Below are positions 25,524-34,171 of a DNA stretch of 64,000 nucleotides, piece after piece. The notes beneath the pieces were generated by a model. The model was not told the origin of the DNA. It did not search any database and was given only the letters and a program-made list of their open reading frames with translations. Position 1 is the first letter of the stretch; each line of letters opens with the position of its first letter. The position numbers were made by a program, and so were the translations under genes. Source of the stretch: Rikenellaceae bacterium. Lineage in GTDB: Bacteria > Bacteroidota > Bacteroidia > Bacteroidales > Rikenellaceae. The stretch lies in contig SUZM01000012.1 in NCBI GenBank assembly GCA_015059965.1, positions 1 to 64,000 on the forward strand, given 5' to 3'.

Positions 25524-26312
25524 TTATTCGCGATCCGAGGCGTAAGGTTTGATTACACCGCGTTTCGATTCGCGGATGAAGCGCAGGAGGTAGTCGCGCT
25601 CCTCGCTTTGGGGAATCTGTTTCTCCACCTCATCGCAGCCGTTCAGGTAGTTCAGACCGCTCTGGAAGAGGATGCGGCAGGCCTCGTGGATCTCGGCTAT
25701 GCGCTCGTTCGAGAATCCGCGGCGGCTCAGTCCCACGCGGTTCACGCCGGCGTAGCGTAGCGTGTCGTTGCGTACAATGACGTAAGGGGGCACATCTTTG
25801 CCGAGCAGGGCACCGCCCTGGATCATTACATGGGCTCCGATATGGGTCCACTGGTGAATGGCAGCGTGGCCTCCGATCACGGCCCAGTCGTCCACATGTA
25901 CCTCTCCGGCGAACGATACGCGGTTGGCTACCACGCAGTGGCTGCCGATCACACAGTCGTGGCCCACATGCACATAGGCCATCAGCAGGTTGTGGCTGCC
26001 GATGATCGTTGTACCTGTGGAGGCGGTACCGCGGCTGATGGTGACGTATTCGCGGATGTCGTTGTAGTCGCCGATGACGGCCGTGGTCTTCTCGCCGGCA
26101 AATTTCAGGTCCTGCGGCAGACACGAAATCGAGGCTGCGGTGTGGATCTTGCAACACTTGCCGATGCGGGCGCCGTCGTGAATCACGGCTCCGGGACCGA
26201 TCCAACAGCCGTCGCCGATCTCTACATCGCCGGCGATGTAGGCGAAGGGCTCGACGGTTACGTTCTCACCCAACTTGGCATCGGGGTGAACAAAAGCTAA
26301 AGGACTAATCAT
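25524..26312 (-). CDS. lpxA: UDP-N-acetylglucosamine acyltransferase LpxA
   Basis: This 262-residue protein is LpxA, which transfers a hydroxyacyl chain from acyl-ACP to the 3-OH of UDP-GlcNAc, the first step of lipid A synthesis. The left-handed beta-helix hexapeptide repeats run from about residue 5 to 190 (for example IGDGCWIGPGAVIHDGARIG). LLMAYVHVGHDCVIG carries the catalytic-histidine region. The C-terminal helical part includes LSRRGFSNERIAEIHEACRIL. Length is normal. It follows lpxC/fabZ by 16 bp in one operon and ends in a strong terminator. Confidence 0.97.
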   Translation of the reverse strand: MISPLAFVHPDAKLGENVTVEPFAYIAGDVEIGDGCWIGPGAVIHDGARIGKCCKIHTAASISCLPQDLKFAGEKTTAVIGDYNDIREYVTISRGTASTGTTIIGSHNLLMAYVHVGHDCVIGSHCVVANRVSFAGEVHVDDWAVIGGHAAIHQWTHIGAHVMIQGGALLGKDVPPYVIVRNDTLRYAGVNRVGLSRRGFSNERIAEIHEACRILFQSGLNYLNGCDEVEKQIPQSEERDYLLRFIRESKRGVIKPYASDRE

Positions 26313-26328
26313 CTCTTTTTCTTAAGGG

Positions 26329-27720
26329 TTACTTCTTATTTTTTACGATCTGGGCCATCATCACCGCCTCGCAGGCAAGTGTGCCACCCACGAATGCCTT
26401 GCCCTCGCAGAGGGCTACACCGCGGCGGATGGGCTCCAAGAGGTTGATCTCAAATTGCAGCGTATCGCCCGGCACGACCTTGCGCTTGAACTTCACGCCG
26501 TCGATCTTCATGAAGTAGGTCGAGTAGTTCTCGGGATCGGGCACCGTGCCCAACACCAGAATGCCCGAGCACTGAGCCATCGCCTCAACGATCAGCACGC
26601 CCGGCATTACGGGCTCCTCGGGGAAGTGGCCCACGAAGAAGGGCTCGTTCATCGTCACGTTCTTGATACCGGCCACCGAGGTCTGGTCGAGGTGGAAGAT
26701 GCGATCCACCAACAGGAAGGGCGGGCGGTGGGGCAGCATGCGACGAATGGCGTTGATGTCGTAGAGGGCGGGCTGGCGGCAGTCGTACTTGAAGCGGGGC
26801 TTCTCGCCGGCTTTGCGGATCGAGTTCTTCATCTGCTTCATGAACTCCGTGTTGGCGAAGTGGCCCGGACGGGTAGCCCATACGCGGCCCTTGATGCGGC
26901 GACCCAGCAGGGCGAAGTCGCCCAGCAGATCGAGGAGCTTGTGGCGGGCCAACTCGTTGTTGAAGCGCAGCTCCAGGTTGTTCAGATAGCCGCCCGTGAT
27001 TCGAATGTCGGGTTTGTTGAAGATTGTCTTCAGGTGCTCCAGTTGTTCGTCCGAAACGGGATTTTCTACCACGACGATTGCATTGTCCAGATCGCCGCCC
27101 TTGATCAGGTTCATCTTCATCAGCGGCTCCAGCTCGTGCAGGAAGACAAAGGTGCGGCAGGGCGAGATCTTGGCGGCGTAGTCGTCGCCGGGGTTGAAGG
27201 TGGCATACTGGTTGCCGATCACCTTTGAGTTGTAGTCCACATGCAGCGATACCGAGAACTCATCGTCGGGGTAGAGGATGATGGCCACGCCCTTTTCGGG
27301 GATCGTGTAGACCATCTTCTCGGTTACGCGGTAGTAGAGGCGTTCGGCGGGCTGCTCCTCCAATCCGGTCTCGCAGATTGCGGCGGCATACTCTCGGGCC
27401 GAGCCATCCATGATGGGGGTTTCGGGGGCGTTGATCTCGATTTCGGCATTATCGACACCCAATGTCCAAAGGGCCGACATGATGTGCTCGATCGTGGAGA
27501 CACGGGCACCGTTGTGCTCGATGGTCGTACCACGCGAGGTGTCGGTTACATAGTCGCACAATGCGGGGATGGAGGGGGCTCCCTCCAGGTCGATACGGCG
27601 GAAGACAATGCCGGTGTTGGCGGCTGCGGGCTTTACGGTCATCGTCACTTGGAGTCCCGTGTGCAGGCCCTTGCCCGAGAAGGTCAGCGGCGCTTTGAGA
27701 GTTTGTTGTTTCGAAGGCAT
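26329..27720 (-). CDS. bifunctional LpxC-FabZ fusion
   Basis: This 463-residue protein fuses UDP-3-O-acyl-N-acetylglucosamine deacetylase (LpxC) with 3-hydroxyacyl-ACP dehydratase (FabZ), an arrangement typical of Bacteroidota. LpxC occupies residues ~1-300, with STIEHIMSALW and ARHKLLDLLGDFALLG giving zinc ligands. FabZ occupies ~315-463, with MLPHRPPFLLVDRI and GHFPEEPVMPGVLIVEAMAQ carrying the catalytic His and Glu. The two activities link lipid A and fatty acid synthesis. It lies before lpxA and is divergent from the TonB-like gene, with facing promoters only 21 bp apart. Confidence 0.96.
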   Translation of the reverse strand: MPSKQQTLKAPLTFSGKGLHTGLQVTMTVKPAAANTGIVFRRIDLEGAPSIPALCDYVTDTSRGTTIEHNGARVSTIEHIMSALWTLGVDNAEIEINAPETPIMDGSAREYAAAICETGLEEQPAERLYYRVTEKMVYTIPEKGVAIILYPDDEFSVSLHVDYNSKVIGNQYATFNPGDDYAAKISPCRTFVFLHELEPLMKMNLIKGGDLDNAIVVVENPVSDEQLEHLKTIFNKPDIRITGGYLNNLELRFNNELARHKLLDLLGDFALLGRRIKGRVWATRPGHFANTEFMKQMKNSIRKAGEKPRFKYDCRQPALYDINAIRRMLPHRPPFLLVDRIFHLDQTSVAGIKNVTMNEPFFVGHFPEEPVMPGVLIVEAMAQCSGILVLGTVPDPENYSTYFMKIDGVKFKRKVVPGDTLQFEINLLEPIRRGVALCEGKAFVGGTLACEAVMMAQIVKNKK

Positions 27721-27814
27721 AGTCGTACTTTTTTATGTTTTATGGCGAACTGCCGAAATTTGTCTTGCAGGCCAAAACGTGCAAAAACGAAAATTTTTAG
27801 CAGTTTCTAACGTG

Positions 27815-27822
27815 CAAAGATA
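27815..27822 (-). promoter_or_regulatory. -7 box of lpxC/fabZ-lpxA
   Basis: Minus strand TATCTTTG, about 95 bases before the lpxC/fabZ start. It is one of a divergent pair. Confidence 0.7.
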
Positions 27823-27843
27823 GTGATTTTCGCGGAAAAATCG

Positions 27844-27851
27844 TATTTTTG
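27844..27851 (+). promoter_or_regulatory. -7 box of TonB-like gene
   Basis: Plus strand TATTTTTG, 21 bases before the ATG at 27872. It faces the lpxC promoter. Confidence 0.68.
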
Positions 27852-27871
27852 CACAAAATAGTAACACTTTC

Positions 27872-28672
27872 ATGGCAGAATCGCATCCCAATACCCCTCA
27901 GAGGCGCCCGCGCTTGCGTCTTCCGTTTGACAACAAACGCGAGGATGTGGGCGAATGGGCCTACGACCACCGTATTGGTCTGTGTGTCACGCTGATTGTT
28001 TACCTCATCGTGGCCATCGCCTTCGTGGGGTCAAAGATCGTGGTGGGCGGCCGTGCCGTGGAGACCACGGTCTATATCGACCTCAATACGCTGGCCGACC
28101 TTGAGGCCGAGCGCGACCGCTTGGAGCAGCAGGTGCGCGAGCGGCAGCAGCAGGAGAGTTTCGACTGGGATAAGGTGCAGAACACGGCCTCGAATGAGAA
28201 TGTGCTGAACGAGCATCTGCGTACCGATCGCGGCAACCAGGCCTCGGAGCTCAATGCCGATGCTGCGGCTGCCGCCGAGCGTATGCGGGCCAACCGGGCT
28301 GCCTATGAGCAGGGCCTGGCCGAGGCTGAGGCCATCCGCCATGCGGGCGAGAGTGGAAGCGGCAACGATGAAAAGCGCCAGGATACGAAGGTGGCGGGCT
28401 ACGTCACGGTACGCCTGGATCTGAAGGATCCCGTGCGCACGGCACGCCATTTGGTGACTCCGGCCTATCAGTGCGAAGGGGGCGGCGAGGTGGTCGTAGA
28501 GATCGAGGTGCGTTGCAACGGGCGGGTCTCCTCGGCCCGAGTCCTCTCGGGAGGCGACGAGTATATGCGTGAGGTGGCCCTGCGTGCCGCCCGCTCCTCG
28601 ACAGTCAATATCGACAACTCGGCTCCCGACCGCCAGAAGGGTACCATCACCTACATCTTTGTGCCGCAGTGA
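27872..28672 (+). CDS. TonB-like energy transducer family protein
   Basis: This 266-residue protein has a short cytoplasmic N-terminus, one membrane helix near residues 36-57 (GLCVTLIVYLIVAIAFVG) and a predicted coiled-coil periplasmic region at ~70-165, with runs of Glu, Arg, Gln and Ala. A TonB-type C-terminal domain follows near 195-266, with VVVEIEVRCNGRVSSARVLSGG. Unlike true TonB it lacks a proline-rich spacer, so its partner may not be a TonB-dependent receptor. It is divergent from lpxC/fabZ. A 7-bp minisatellite begins at its stop codon. Confidence 0.8.
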   Translation: MAESHPNTPQRRPRLRLPFDNKREDVGEWAYDHRIGLCVTLIVYLIVAIAFVGSKIVVGGRAVETTVYIDLNTLADLEAERDRLEQQVRERQQQESFDWDKVQNTASNENVLNEHLRTDRGNQASELNADAAAAAERMRANRAAYEQGLAEAEAIRHAGESGSGNDEKRQDTKVAGYVTVRLDLKDPVRTARHLVTPAYQCEGGGEVVVEIEVRCNGRVSSARVLSGGDEYMREVALRAARSSTVNIDNSAPDRQKGTITYIFVPQ

Positions 28673-28790
28673 GCAGTGAGCAGTGAGCAGTGAGCAGTGA
28701 GCAGTGAGCAGTGAGCAGTGTGCAATGAGCAATGAGCAATGAGCAGTGAGCAGTAAGCAATGAGCAGTGAGCAATGAGCAGTGAGCAATT
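28667..28790. repeat. 7-bp minisatellite (GAGCAGT/GAGCAAT)n
   Basis: About 17 tandem copies of a 7-mer, GAGCAGT or GAGCAAT with a few variants, start right at the TGA stop of the TonB-like gene. Because 7 is not a multiple of 3 the array is not selected as coding sequence. Losing the first repeat boundary would alter the stop codon. Confidence 0.92.
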
Positions 28791-28873
28791 AGAAATGCGC
28801 TCTAATGGCCCTTGGATGAGGAATAAACAAAACGAAAATATACATAACACAACTTTACAGGTTTGACCAACTG

Positions 28874-29254
28874 ATGAAATTTTGGCGACTCATACTGCCG
28901 ATCCTCTTCTTCGGGGCTCTATTCCGAGTCTCGAGCGAGGAGTCGTTGCCTGAGCTTCCGATGCTGCAGCCATCGGCCTATGCCTCCAAAATGGAGGAGG
29001 CCTTTGTTGCGGTGTGTGAGCAGATCGGCAATATGGCGGGAGAGTTGCCCCTCATTCAGAACCATGCGACGCCCGTATGGCACCGGGCCCTCCGCAAGAG
29101 TGAGGTCCGCACGGTTAAGAGCCTCAGGCCCGAGGTTGGCGTGCGGTCGTGTGGCGGTTGGTCGGCTCTGGTAATTGAGTCGTATCGCCTTGCGTTCTTT
29201 GCCGAACCAAGGCCCGTCGAGCGACTTCGGGTCTTGCGACGGCTTCGTATTTAG
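28874..29254 (+). CDS. putative exported protein, unknown
   Basis: This 126-residue reading frame starts with a signal-peptide-like stretch, MKFWRLILPILFFGALFRVSS, which would export the product to the periplasm or outer membrane. The rest has no recognised domain and ends in an arginine-rich tail (RPVERLRVLRRLRI). It lies between the minisatellite and a membrane-protein gene on the same strand. No clear promoter box was found. The tail could reflect a frameshifted end, and an opposite-strand ORF covers most of it, so I treat it as plausible but unproven. Confidence 0.45.
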   Translation: MKFWRLILPILFFGALFRVSSEESLPELPMLQPSAYASKMEEAFVAVCEQIGNMAGELPLIQNHATPVWHRALRKSEVRTVKSLRPEVGVRSCGGWSALVIESYRLAFFAEPRPVERLRVLRRLRI

Positions 29255-29376
29255 CGCTTTTGCCGATCTGGGAGAGACTCCCATCGGCCCCTTTCAGCAT
29301 CTCTGTTGCAGTGGCGGCAGAGCGGGTGAAAAACACCCCGAAAAGAGGATTAAAAAACGCTTTAAATACGAAAAAT

Positions 29377-29874
29377 ATGGATAAGAAAAAGATGGGGATG
29401 GCCATTTGTGCCCTCTCCAATGGTGAGATTGTGATTCGACGCAAACCCCTTACGGCTCCCCTGTTGCTCTTGGTTGCCGGTCTGCTTTTGCTGCTGCCTC
29501 CTCTCTTGGGTGCAGAGGCATGGCCCGAAAATCTCAGCTTCGGGATTACGGTTTTGGCCTGGATGGCTATCATCGTAGGGGCCGGGGTGGTACTTCGCCG
29601 TTGCTTGGGCGATGAGGGGTTGCCCTATTTGACCCGCTCGAAGGGCTATCTGCGCTATGAGGAGCTCTACTTTCCCAAGGAGCGCCTGTCGGAGGTGGTC
29701 GATTGGTGTGCATGTGGTGAGGTGCAGAAGTTGCGTGCGCATGCCGGAGGTGTTCCGGCCGTGGTGGCGGCCCTCTATTATTCGGAGGATGGTACGGTTT
29801 GCGCCTGCCAGCCCTTTGAATATGTGGAGTTGGAGTATCGGCCTTTGGCCGAGTTGAAGCTCTTCCACCGGTAG
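29377..29874 (+). CDS. two-helix membrane protein, unknown
   Basis: This ~165-residue protein has two membrane helices close together near residues 24-42 (APLLLLVAGLLLLLPPLLG) and 53-70 (FGITVLAWMAIIVGAGVVL). A cytoplasmic C-terminal region of about 90 residues follows, with RYEELYFPKERLSEVVDW and PFEYVELEYRPLAELKLF. I chose the ATG at 29377 (MDKKKMG) because an A-rich stretch precedes it. The track start at 29260 would add 39 residues of unrelated character. Function is not recognised. A hairpin follows the stop. Confidence 0.7.
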   Translation: MDKKKMGMAICALSNGEIVIRRKPLTAPLLLLVAGLLLLLPPLLGAEAWPENLSFGITVLAWMAIIVGAGVVLRRCLGDEGLPYLTRSKGYLRYEELYFPKERLSEVVDWCACGEVQKLRAHAGGVPAVVAALYYSEDGTVCACQPFEYVELEYRPLAELKLFHR

Positions 29875-29941
29875 CGAGCACCGACTCAAGATAACAGAAG
29901 GAGGCTGTCTAACCAGGTGATTTCTGCGCTGTGCTTACCCT

Positions 29942-29979
29942 CAAAAAGCGCATTTACTTAAACGTAGATGTGCTTTTTG
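29942..29979 (+). terminator. hairpin after the two-helix membrane protein gene
   Basis: CAAAAAGCGCAT/ATGTGCTTTTTG (29942-29953 with 29968-29979) pair over 12 bp with one wobble, with T/A-rich outer arms. It could terminate in either direction. Confidence 0.55.
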
Positions 29980-30079
29980 GGGCTGCGCAAGCCTTGAAAT
30001 ACCTCTTGTTAGCAACTTCTATTAAATAGAGGCTGTCGCAGCACGGGTTGTTGGACATCCTCCTAAAAACGAGTAACAG

Positions 30080-31579
30080 ATGATAGAGATCAGCAGTGAA
30101 AATTTTGTTCTGGTAGGAGCCGTGTTGCTCTTCGTGGCAGTGATGGCCGGTAAGGTGGCCTATCGATTCGGAGCCCCCTCGTTGCTCTTGTTCCTGGGGG
30201 TGGGTATGCTCTTCAGCGGCCTGGGTTTCATCTCTTTCAACTCCTTCGAGATGACTCAGTTTATCGGTATGATTGCTCTCTGTATCATCCTCTTCACAGG
30301 CGGTATGGAGACCAAGTATTCGCAAATACGACCCGTTGTCGCTCCCGGAGTGGTTCTCGCTACTGTCGGAGTTTTGCTCACGGCTTTGATTGTTGCCCTC
30401 TTCATCTGGCTGATCGCTCCCATTTGGGGGCGTCACCTGGCCTTCCCGGTGGCGATGCTCATGGCTTCGACCATGGCTTCGACCGACTCGGCCTCGGTAT
30501 TCTCTATCCTCAGAACCAAGAAGCAGGGGTTACAGCAAAACCTGCGACCGCTTCTTGAGTTGGAGAGTGGATCGAACGACCCGGTGGCCTACATGCTTAC
30601 GATCCTGCTGACCGGCATGGTTACCCAAGGTGAGTCCACCAGCATTCCCGGGGCATTGGTGATGTTCCTCGTGCAGATGGTGGTGGGTGTGATCTGTGGT
30701 TACCTGATCGGTCGTGCGGCCGTGTGGGTGATCAACCGCATGAAGTTTTCCAATAAGGCGCTCTATCCGGTTCTGCTCCTGGCTTTTGCCTTTTTCTCCT
30801 TCGCCTTCACCTCGCTGCTGCGCGGCAACGGCTACCTGGCCGTCTATCTATCTGGGCTTGTGGTGGGCAATATGCGCCTCGACAACAAGCATGAGATGGT
30901 CAATTTCTTTGACGGCTTCCAGTCCCTTTGGCAGATCGTGATGTTCCTCACGCTCGGTCTGTTGGTCAATCCCAAGGAGCTCCTGCAGCCCGACCTGCTC
31001 ATCATGGGATCCCTCGTGGCCCTCTTTATGATCTTCGTGGCTCGCCCGGCTGCGGTCTTCCTCTCCATGGCCCCCTTCCGCAAATTCACCACCAAGGCTC
31101 GTCTCTACATTTCGTGGGTGGGCCTGCGCGGTGCCGTCCCCATCATCTTTGCCACCTATCCCATGTTGGCCGGAGCTCCCGAGCACCAGGCCCGCCTGCT
31201 CTTCAACATCGTCTTCCTGGTTACGATCATCTCTCTGCTTGTGCAGGGTACCACTGTGAGCGGTATGGCCAACCTCCTGGGCCTGGCCTATGAGGAGCGC
31301 GAGAGCCCCTTCAAGGTCAATCTGCACGACAGCATCACCTCCGTACTCTCCGAAGTGGAGGTGAACCGTTCGATGCTTCTCAAGGGTGAGACCCTCAAGG
31401 AGATCTCTCTGCCCGACAATACGCTGGTGATGATGGTCTGCCGCGATGGCGACTACTTCGTGCCCCAGGGAAAGACGCGTCTGTTGCTGGGCGATAAGCT
31501 GCTGCTGATCTCCGATCGCCACGAAGAGTTGCAATCGGCCTATAGAGATCTTGGTGTTGAGTTCGATATCAAGCAGTAG
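30080..31579 (+). CDS. CPA1-type K+/H+ antiporter with TrkA-C domain
   Basis: This 499-residue protein resembles NhaP2/CvrA-type potassium/proton antiporters. About twelve or thirteen helices fill residues 1-390, and STDSASVFSILR and ELESGSNDPVAYM are the ion-binding core motifs of the CPA1 family. A cytoplasmic TrkA-C domain lies near 415-495 (EVNRSMLLKGETLKEISL, then LLLGDKLLLISDRHE). It should export K+ (or Na+) in exchange for protons across the inner membrane. It is shorter than E. coli NhaP2, lacking the final domain. It stands alone, with terminators on both sides. Confidence 0.9.
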   Translation: MIEISSENFVLVGAVLLFVAVMAGKVAYRFGAPSLLLFLGVGMLFSGLGFISFNSFEMTQFIGMIALCIILFTGGMETKYSQIRPVVAPGVVLATVGVLLTALIVALFIWLIAPIWGRHLAFPVAMLMASTMASTDSASVFSILRTKKQGLQQNLRPLLELESGSNDPVAYMLTILLTGMVTQGESTSIPGALVMFLVQMVVGVICGYLIGRAAVWVINRMKFSNKALYPVLLLAFAFFSFAFTSLLRGNGYLAVYLSGLVVGNMRLDNKHEMVNFFDGFQSLWQIVMFLTLGLLVNPKELLQPDLLIMGSLVALFMIFVARPAAVFLSMAPFRKFTTKARLYISWVGLRGAVPIIFATYPMLAGAPEHQARLLFNIVFLVTIISLLVQGTTVSGMANLLGLAYEERESPFKVNLHDSITSVLSEVEVNRSMLLKGETLKEISLPDNTLVMMVCRDGDYFVPQGKTRLLLGDKLLLISDRHEELQSAYRDLGVEFDIKQ

Positions 31580-31668
31580 ATGCCTCTTTTTGCTGATCCT
31601 TTGCGGCGGGGGTAACCGAACCCTTCAGCCCCTCTATCATCACCTCTTCTCGGTGAGCAATTCACGAT

Positions 31669-31705
31669 GGGGGTATCCGACAAATTGTCGGATACCCCTG
31701 TCTTT
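31669..31705 (+). terminator. terminator after the antiporter
   Basis: A 13-bp perfect stem GGGGTATCCGACA/TGTCGGATACCCC (31670-31682 with 31686-31698) and a 3-base loop are followed by TGTCTTTT. Confidence 0.85.
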
Positions 31706-31750
31706 TAGTGATCCGATTTTATCGTAATCCCCAATCTCCTGGTTGGCGCA

Positions 31751-31787
31751 AACAAAACACCCGAGAAGGAGAACCTTCTCGGGTGTT
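31751..31787 (-). terminator. terminator facing the acyl-CoA ligase gene
   Basis: A 14-bp perfect stem AACACCCGAGAAGG/CCTTCTCGGGTGTT (31756-31769 with 31774-31787) is followed on the minus strand by TTTGTTTG. It would end the minus-strand transcript after reading through the tandem repeats. Confidence 0.72.
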
Positions 31788-31890
31788 GGTGAGAAACAGG
31801 GAGGCCGAAAATTAGTGACGCCTCATTGAAAGATAGCCCTTGAGAGTAGGGCTAAGTGATAAGCCTCCCTGTCGATTGACGAAATTGCCT

Positions 31891-32199
31891 GATCGGTATT
31901 TTCTGCGTTACGCTCGGTTGCTAAATCCTCACATACTGGGGTATGCTCCGGTTTAGCCCCCTTCGCAAGCCTTGAAAATCCACGATCATCCAATTTCTTT
32001 ACATCTTCGTGATCGGTATTTTCTGCGTTACGCTCGGTTGCTAAATCCTCACATACTGGAGTATGCTCCGGTTTAGCCCCCTTCGCAAGCCTTGAAAATC
32101 CACGATCATCCAATTTCTTTACATCTTCGTGATCGGTATTTTCTGCGTTACGCTCGATTGCTAAATCCTCACATACTGGAGTATGCTCCGGTTTAGCCC
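31891..32199. repeat. 120-bp tandem repeat, about 2.6 copies
   Basis: Units start at 31891, 32011 and 32131 with gatcggtattttctgcg; the third is cut short just before the acyl-CoA ligase stop. Units differ by single bases (ctggggtatg against ctggagtatg). Each unit can fold: GCTAAA pairs with TTTAGC around CATAC-tggg-GTATG. The 120-bp period is divisible by three, so ORF 31823-32113 reads through it, but it is not a likely protein. The 628-bp gap 31580-32207 otherwise holds two terminators. Confidence 0.9.
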
Positions 32200-32207
32200 C
32201 CCCCCTG

Positions 32208-33944
32208 TTAGGCCTGCTGGCGGTTCAGACGGTCCAACAGCTGTGTATCGTAGAGGTAGCGCTTGATGCTTCGTTTCGGGGTTTTCTCAAACTCGTTGGG
32301 GTAGATCGTGACACTTGCAATGCGCTCATAGGCAGCCAGCTGCTTGTTCAGCTCCACAAGGTTCTCCTCCATGATCTTCTGCAGGTCGCGTTTATCCACC
32401 TTCTCGGCGTGCATCTGATCGTGGTCGGGTACAACCAAAGCGTGCAGGTGGCCGTTCGACTCGATGATCAGCGACTCCATCACCAGATACATGTTGTTGA
32501 GCTTGTCCTCGATCTCCTCGGGGTAGATGTTCTGTCCGTTCGAGGTGAGGATCATCGTCTTCGAGCGACCGCGGATGTAGATCGTGCCGTCGGCATCAAT
32601 CGTACCCATATCGCCCGTATGGAGCCAGCCATCACCCGGCAGGACGGACTTCGTATCCTTCTCGTTCTTGTAGTATCCCTTCATGACGTGGGCTCCCTTT
32701 ACGAGGATCTCTCCGGCGATCGTATGCGGATCGGGCGAGTCAATCTTTACCTCGAGGTGCTGTCCGTTCTCGGGCGACTTGACCGACAGATAGCTGCCGC
32801 ACGACGAGGGTTTGAACTCGTTATCGGGTGCAAAGCTGATCAGCGGGGCGCACTCGGTCATGCCGTAGCCCACCGTGATCGGGAAGTTGATCTTCATCAG
32901 GAAGGCCTCGGTCTCCTGGTTGAGCGGGGCACCGCCGACAATAAAGAGTTTCACGTTGCCGCCGAAGGCATCGATGAGCTTCTTGCGGATCACCGAGTAG
33001 AGGACGTTCGAGATCAGCGGAATCTTGGCCGCGATGCTCATCGGACCCTTCTCGAGCATGGGAAGCACCTGCTTGCGGTAGATCTTCTCGAGGATCATCG
33101 GCACGCAACAGATGATCGAGGGGCTCACCACCTGAACAGCCTCCAGCAGGATCTTCGGGGTGGGGATGCGACCCAGCAGGGTGATGTGGTGACCCACGGC
33201 GAGCGGAGCCAGGAAGTTGAACGTGCAGCCGTAGGCGTGTGCCAGGGGCAGGAACGAGAGGGTGCGACCTCCCTTATTGAAGTACTTCTCGCCGGTGCGC
33301 GTGTTGCCCACGGTCATGGCGAAGATTACGTTGCCCGTCAGGTTGTCCACCGTCAGCATTACCCCCTTCGAGTAGCCCGTGGTGCCCGATGTGTAGTTCA
33401 GCAGACACACCTCATCGTTGTTCACATCGGCATATTTGATATCCTTGGCGCTGAATCCGTTGGGATACTTCGCGCGGTAGTGCTTCGTGATGTTCTTCTG
33501 GAACTCCGAGAGCGACTTGCCGCTCTTCTCATAGATCACCGAGAAATCGGTGAGCGAGAAGACGCCCTCGATTTCGGGAATCTGATCCTCCTCGATGCCA
33601 TCCCAGTAGTTGTCGCCCAGGAAGAGCAGGCGGCTCTCCGAGTGGTTTACGATGTGGATGATATCGTTCGAGGTGAAGTCTTGCAGGATGGGGACAATCA
33701 CGGCTCCATAGGTGATTGTAGCGATGTAGGAGATGCACCAGCGGGGATTGTTACGACCCACCAATGCGATCTTGTCTCCCTTCTTGATGCCGACCTTCTT
33801 GAACAGAAGGTGCAACTTGGCAATCTCCTTGGCCACCTCATAGTAGGAGAAGCTCTCCTTTTTGAAATAGTCGGTCAGAGCCGACATCTCGCGGTTCTCC
33901 TGAAAACTGCGCTCGTAAATCTTAATCAGGTTCTCTTTTAACAT
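32208..33944 (-). CDS. AMP-binding long-chain acyl-CoA ligase
   Basis: This ~578-residue protein is an acyl-CoA synthetase of the ANL superfamily, activating fatty acids through an acyl-adenylate. LLNYTSGTTGYSKGVM is the ATP-binding signature, YGMTECAPL is the A5 motif, and WLHTGDMG and RSKTMILTSNGQNIYPEEIE are the hinge and C-terminal motifs. I start at the ATG 33944 (MLKENLIKI) because the -7 box lies at 33986-33993, inside the track's longer N-terminus, so a start at 34016 would precede the transcript. It is monocistronic, with the tandem repeat array and a terminator downstream. Confidence 0.9.
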   Translation of the reverse strand: MLKENLIKIYERSFQENREMSALTDYFKKESFSYYEVAKEIAKLHLLFKKVGIKKGDKIALVGRNNPRWCISYIATITYGAVIVPILQDFTSNDIIHIVNHSESRLLFLGDNYWDGIEEDQIPEIEGVFSLTDFSVIYEKSGKSLSEFQKNITKHYRAKYPNGFSAKDIKYADVNNDEVCLLNYTSGTTGYSKGVMLTVDNLTGNVIFAMTVGNTRTGEKYFNKGGRTLSFLPLAHAYGCTFNFLAPLAVGHHITLLGRIPTPKILLEAVQVVSPSIICCVPMILEKIYRKQVLPMLEKGPMSIAAKIPLISNVLYSVIRKKLIDAFGGNVKLFIVGGAPLNQETEAFLMKINFPITVGYGMTECAPLISFAPDNEFKPSSCGSYLSVKSPENGQHLEVKIDSPDPHTIAGEILVKGAHVMKGYYKNEKDTKSVLPGDGWLHTGDMGTIDADGTIYIRGRSKTMILTSNGQNIYPEEIEDKLNNMYLVMESLIIESNGHLHALVVPDHDQMHAEKVDKRDLQKIMEENLVELNKQLAAYERIASVTIYPNEFEKTPKRSIKRYLYDTQLLDRLNRQQA

Positions 33945-33985
33945 AAAAAATCCAATTAGACAATACTTTGTTGTTTTTGGCGGCG

Positions 33986-33993
33986 CAAAGATA
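33986..33993 (-). promoter_or_regulatory. -7 box of the acyl-CoA ligase gene
   Basis: Minus strand TATCTTTG (plus CAAAGATA), about 42 bases before the chosen ATG. It rules out the longer track start. Confidence 0.72.
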
Positions 33994-34034
33994 CGAAATA
34001 AAAATGGATTAAACAAGCCTTTCGTGTCCTTTTT

Positions 34035-34060
34035 GTGCTAAAAAATAGGCGGTTTAGCAC
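34035..34060. repeat. 8-bp inverted repeat
   Basis: GTGCTAAA (34035-34042) and TTTAGCAC (34053-34060) are perfect inverted arms with a 10-base spacer. It lies between the nitroreductase stop and the acyl-CoA ligase promoter on the minus strand. It may be an operator; a T-tract is missing on the minus strand. Confidence 0.5.
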
Positions 34061-34171
34061 ATTTGCCCCTTTGTCCAGGCGATTTTTGGACGAATCGGCC
34101 CATGTGAACGCATTTTTGAATCCGACGTTTCGCTTCGATCGGCCGGGCTCTTCGGCGCTTCCTCGGGTAGG

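Noticed and set aside
28667-28790. Possible CRISPR or protein repeat
   Set aside because: The unit is only 7 bp and out of frame with coding; it is a minisatellite.
28919-29284. 121-residue minus-strand ORF opposite the small exported protein
   Set aside because: It lacks a signal, a promoter box and neighbours on its strand; the plus-strand frame with a signal peptide is the better, still uncertain, choice.
31823-32113. 96-residue ORF reading through the 120-bp repeats
   Set aside because: The frame stays open only because the repeat length is divisible by three; the sequence is DNA-level repeated and has no start or codon character of a gene.
31891-32199. Possible CRISPR array
   Set aside because: Units are 120 bp and directly abutting with no unique spacers, and no cas genes are present.
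32409-33941. 510-residue plus-strand ORF
   Set aside because: Antisense shadow of the acyl-CoA ligase.
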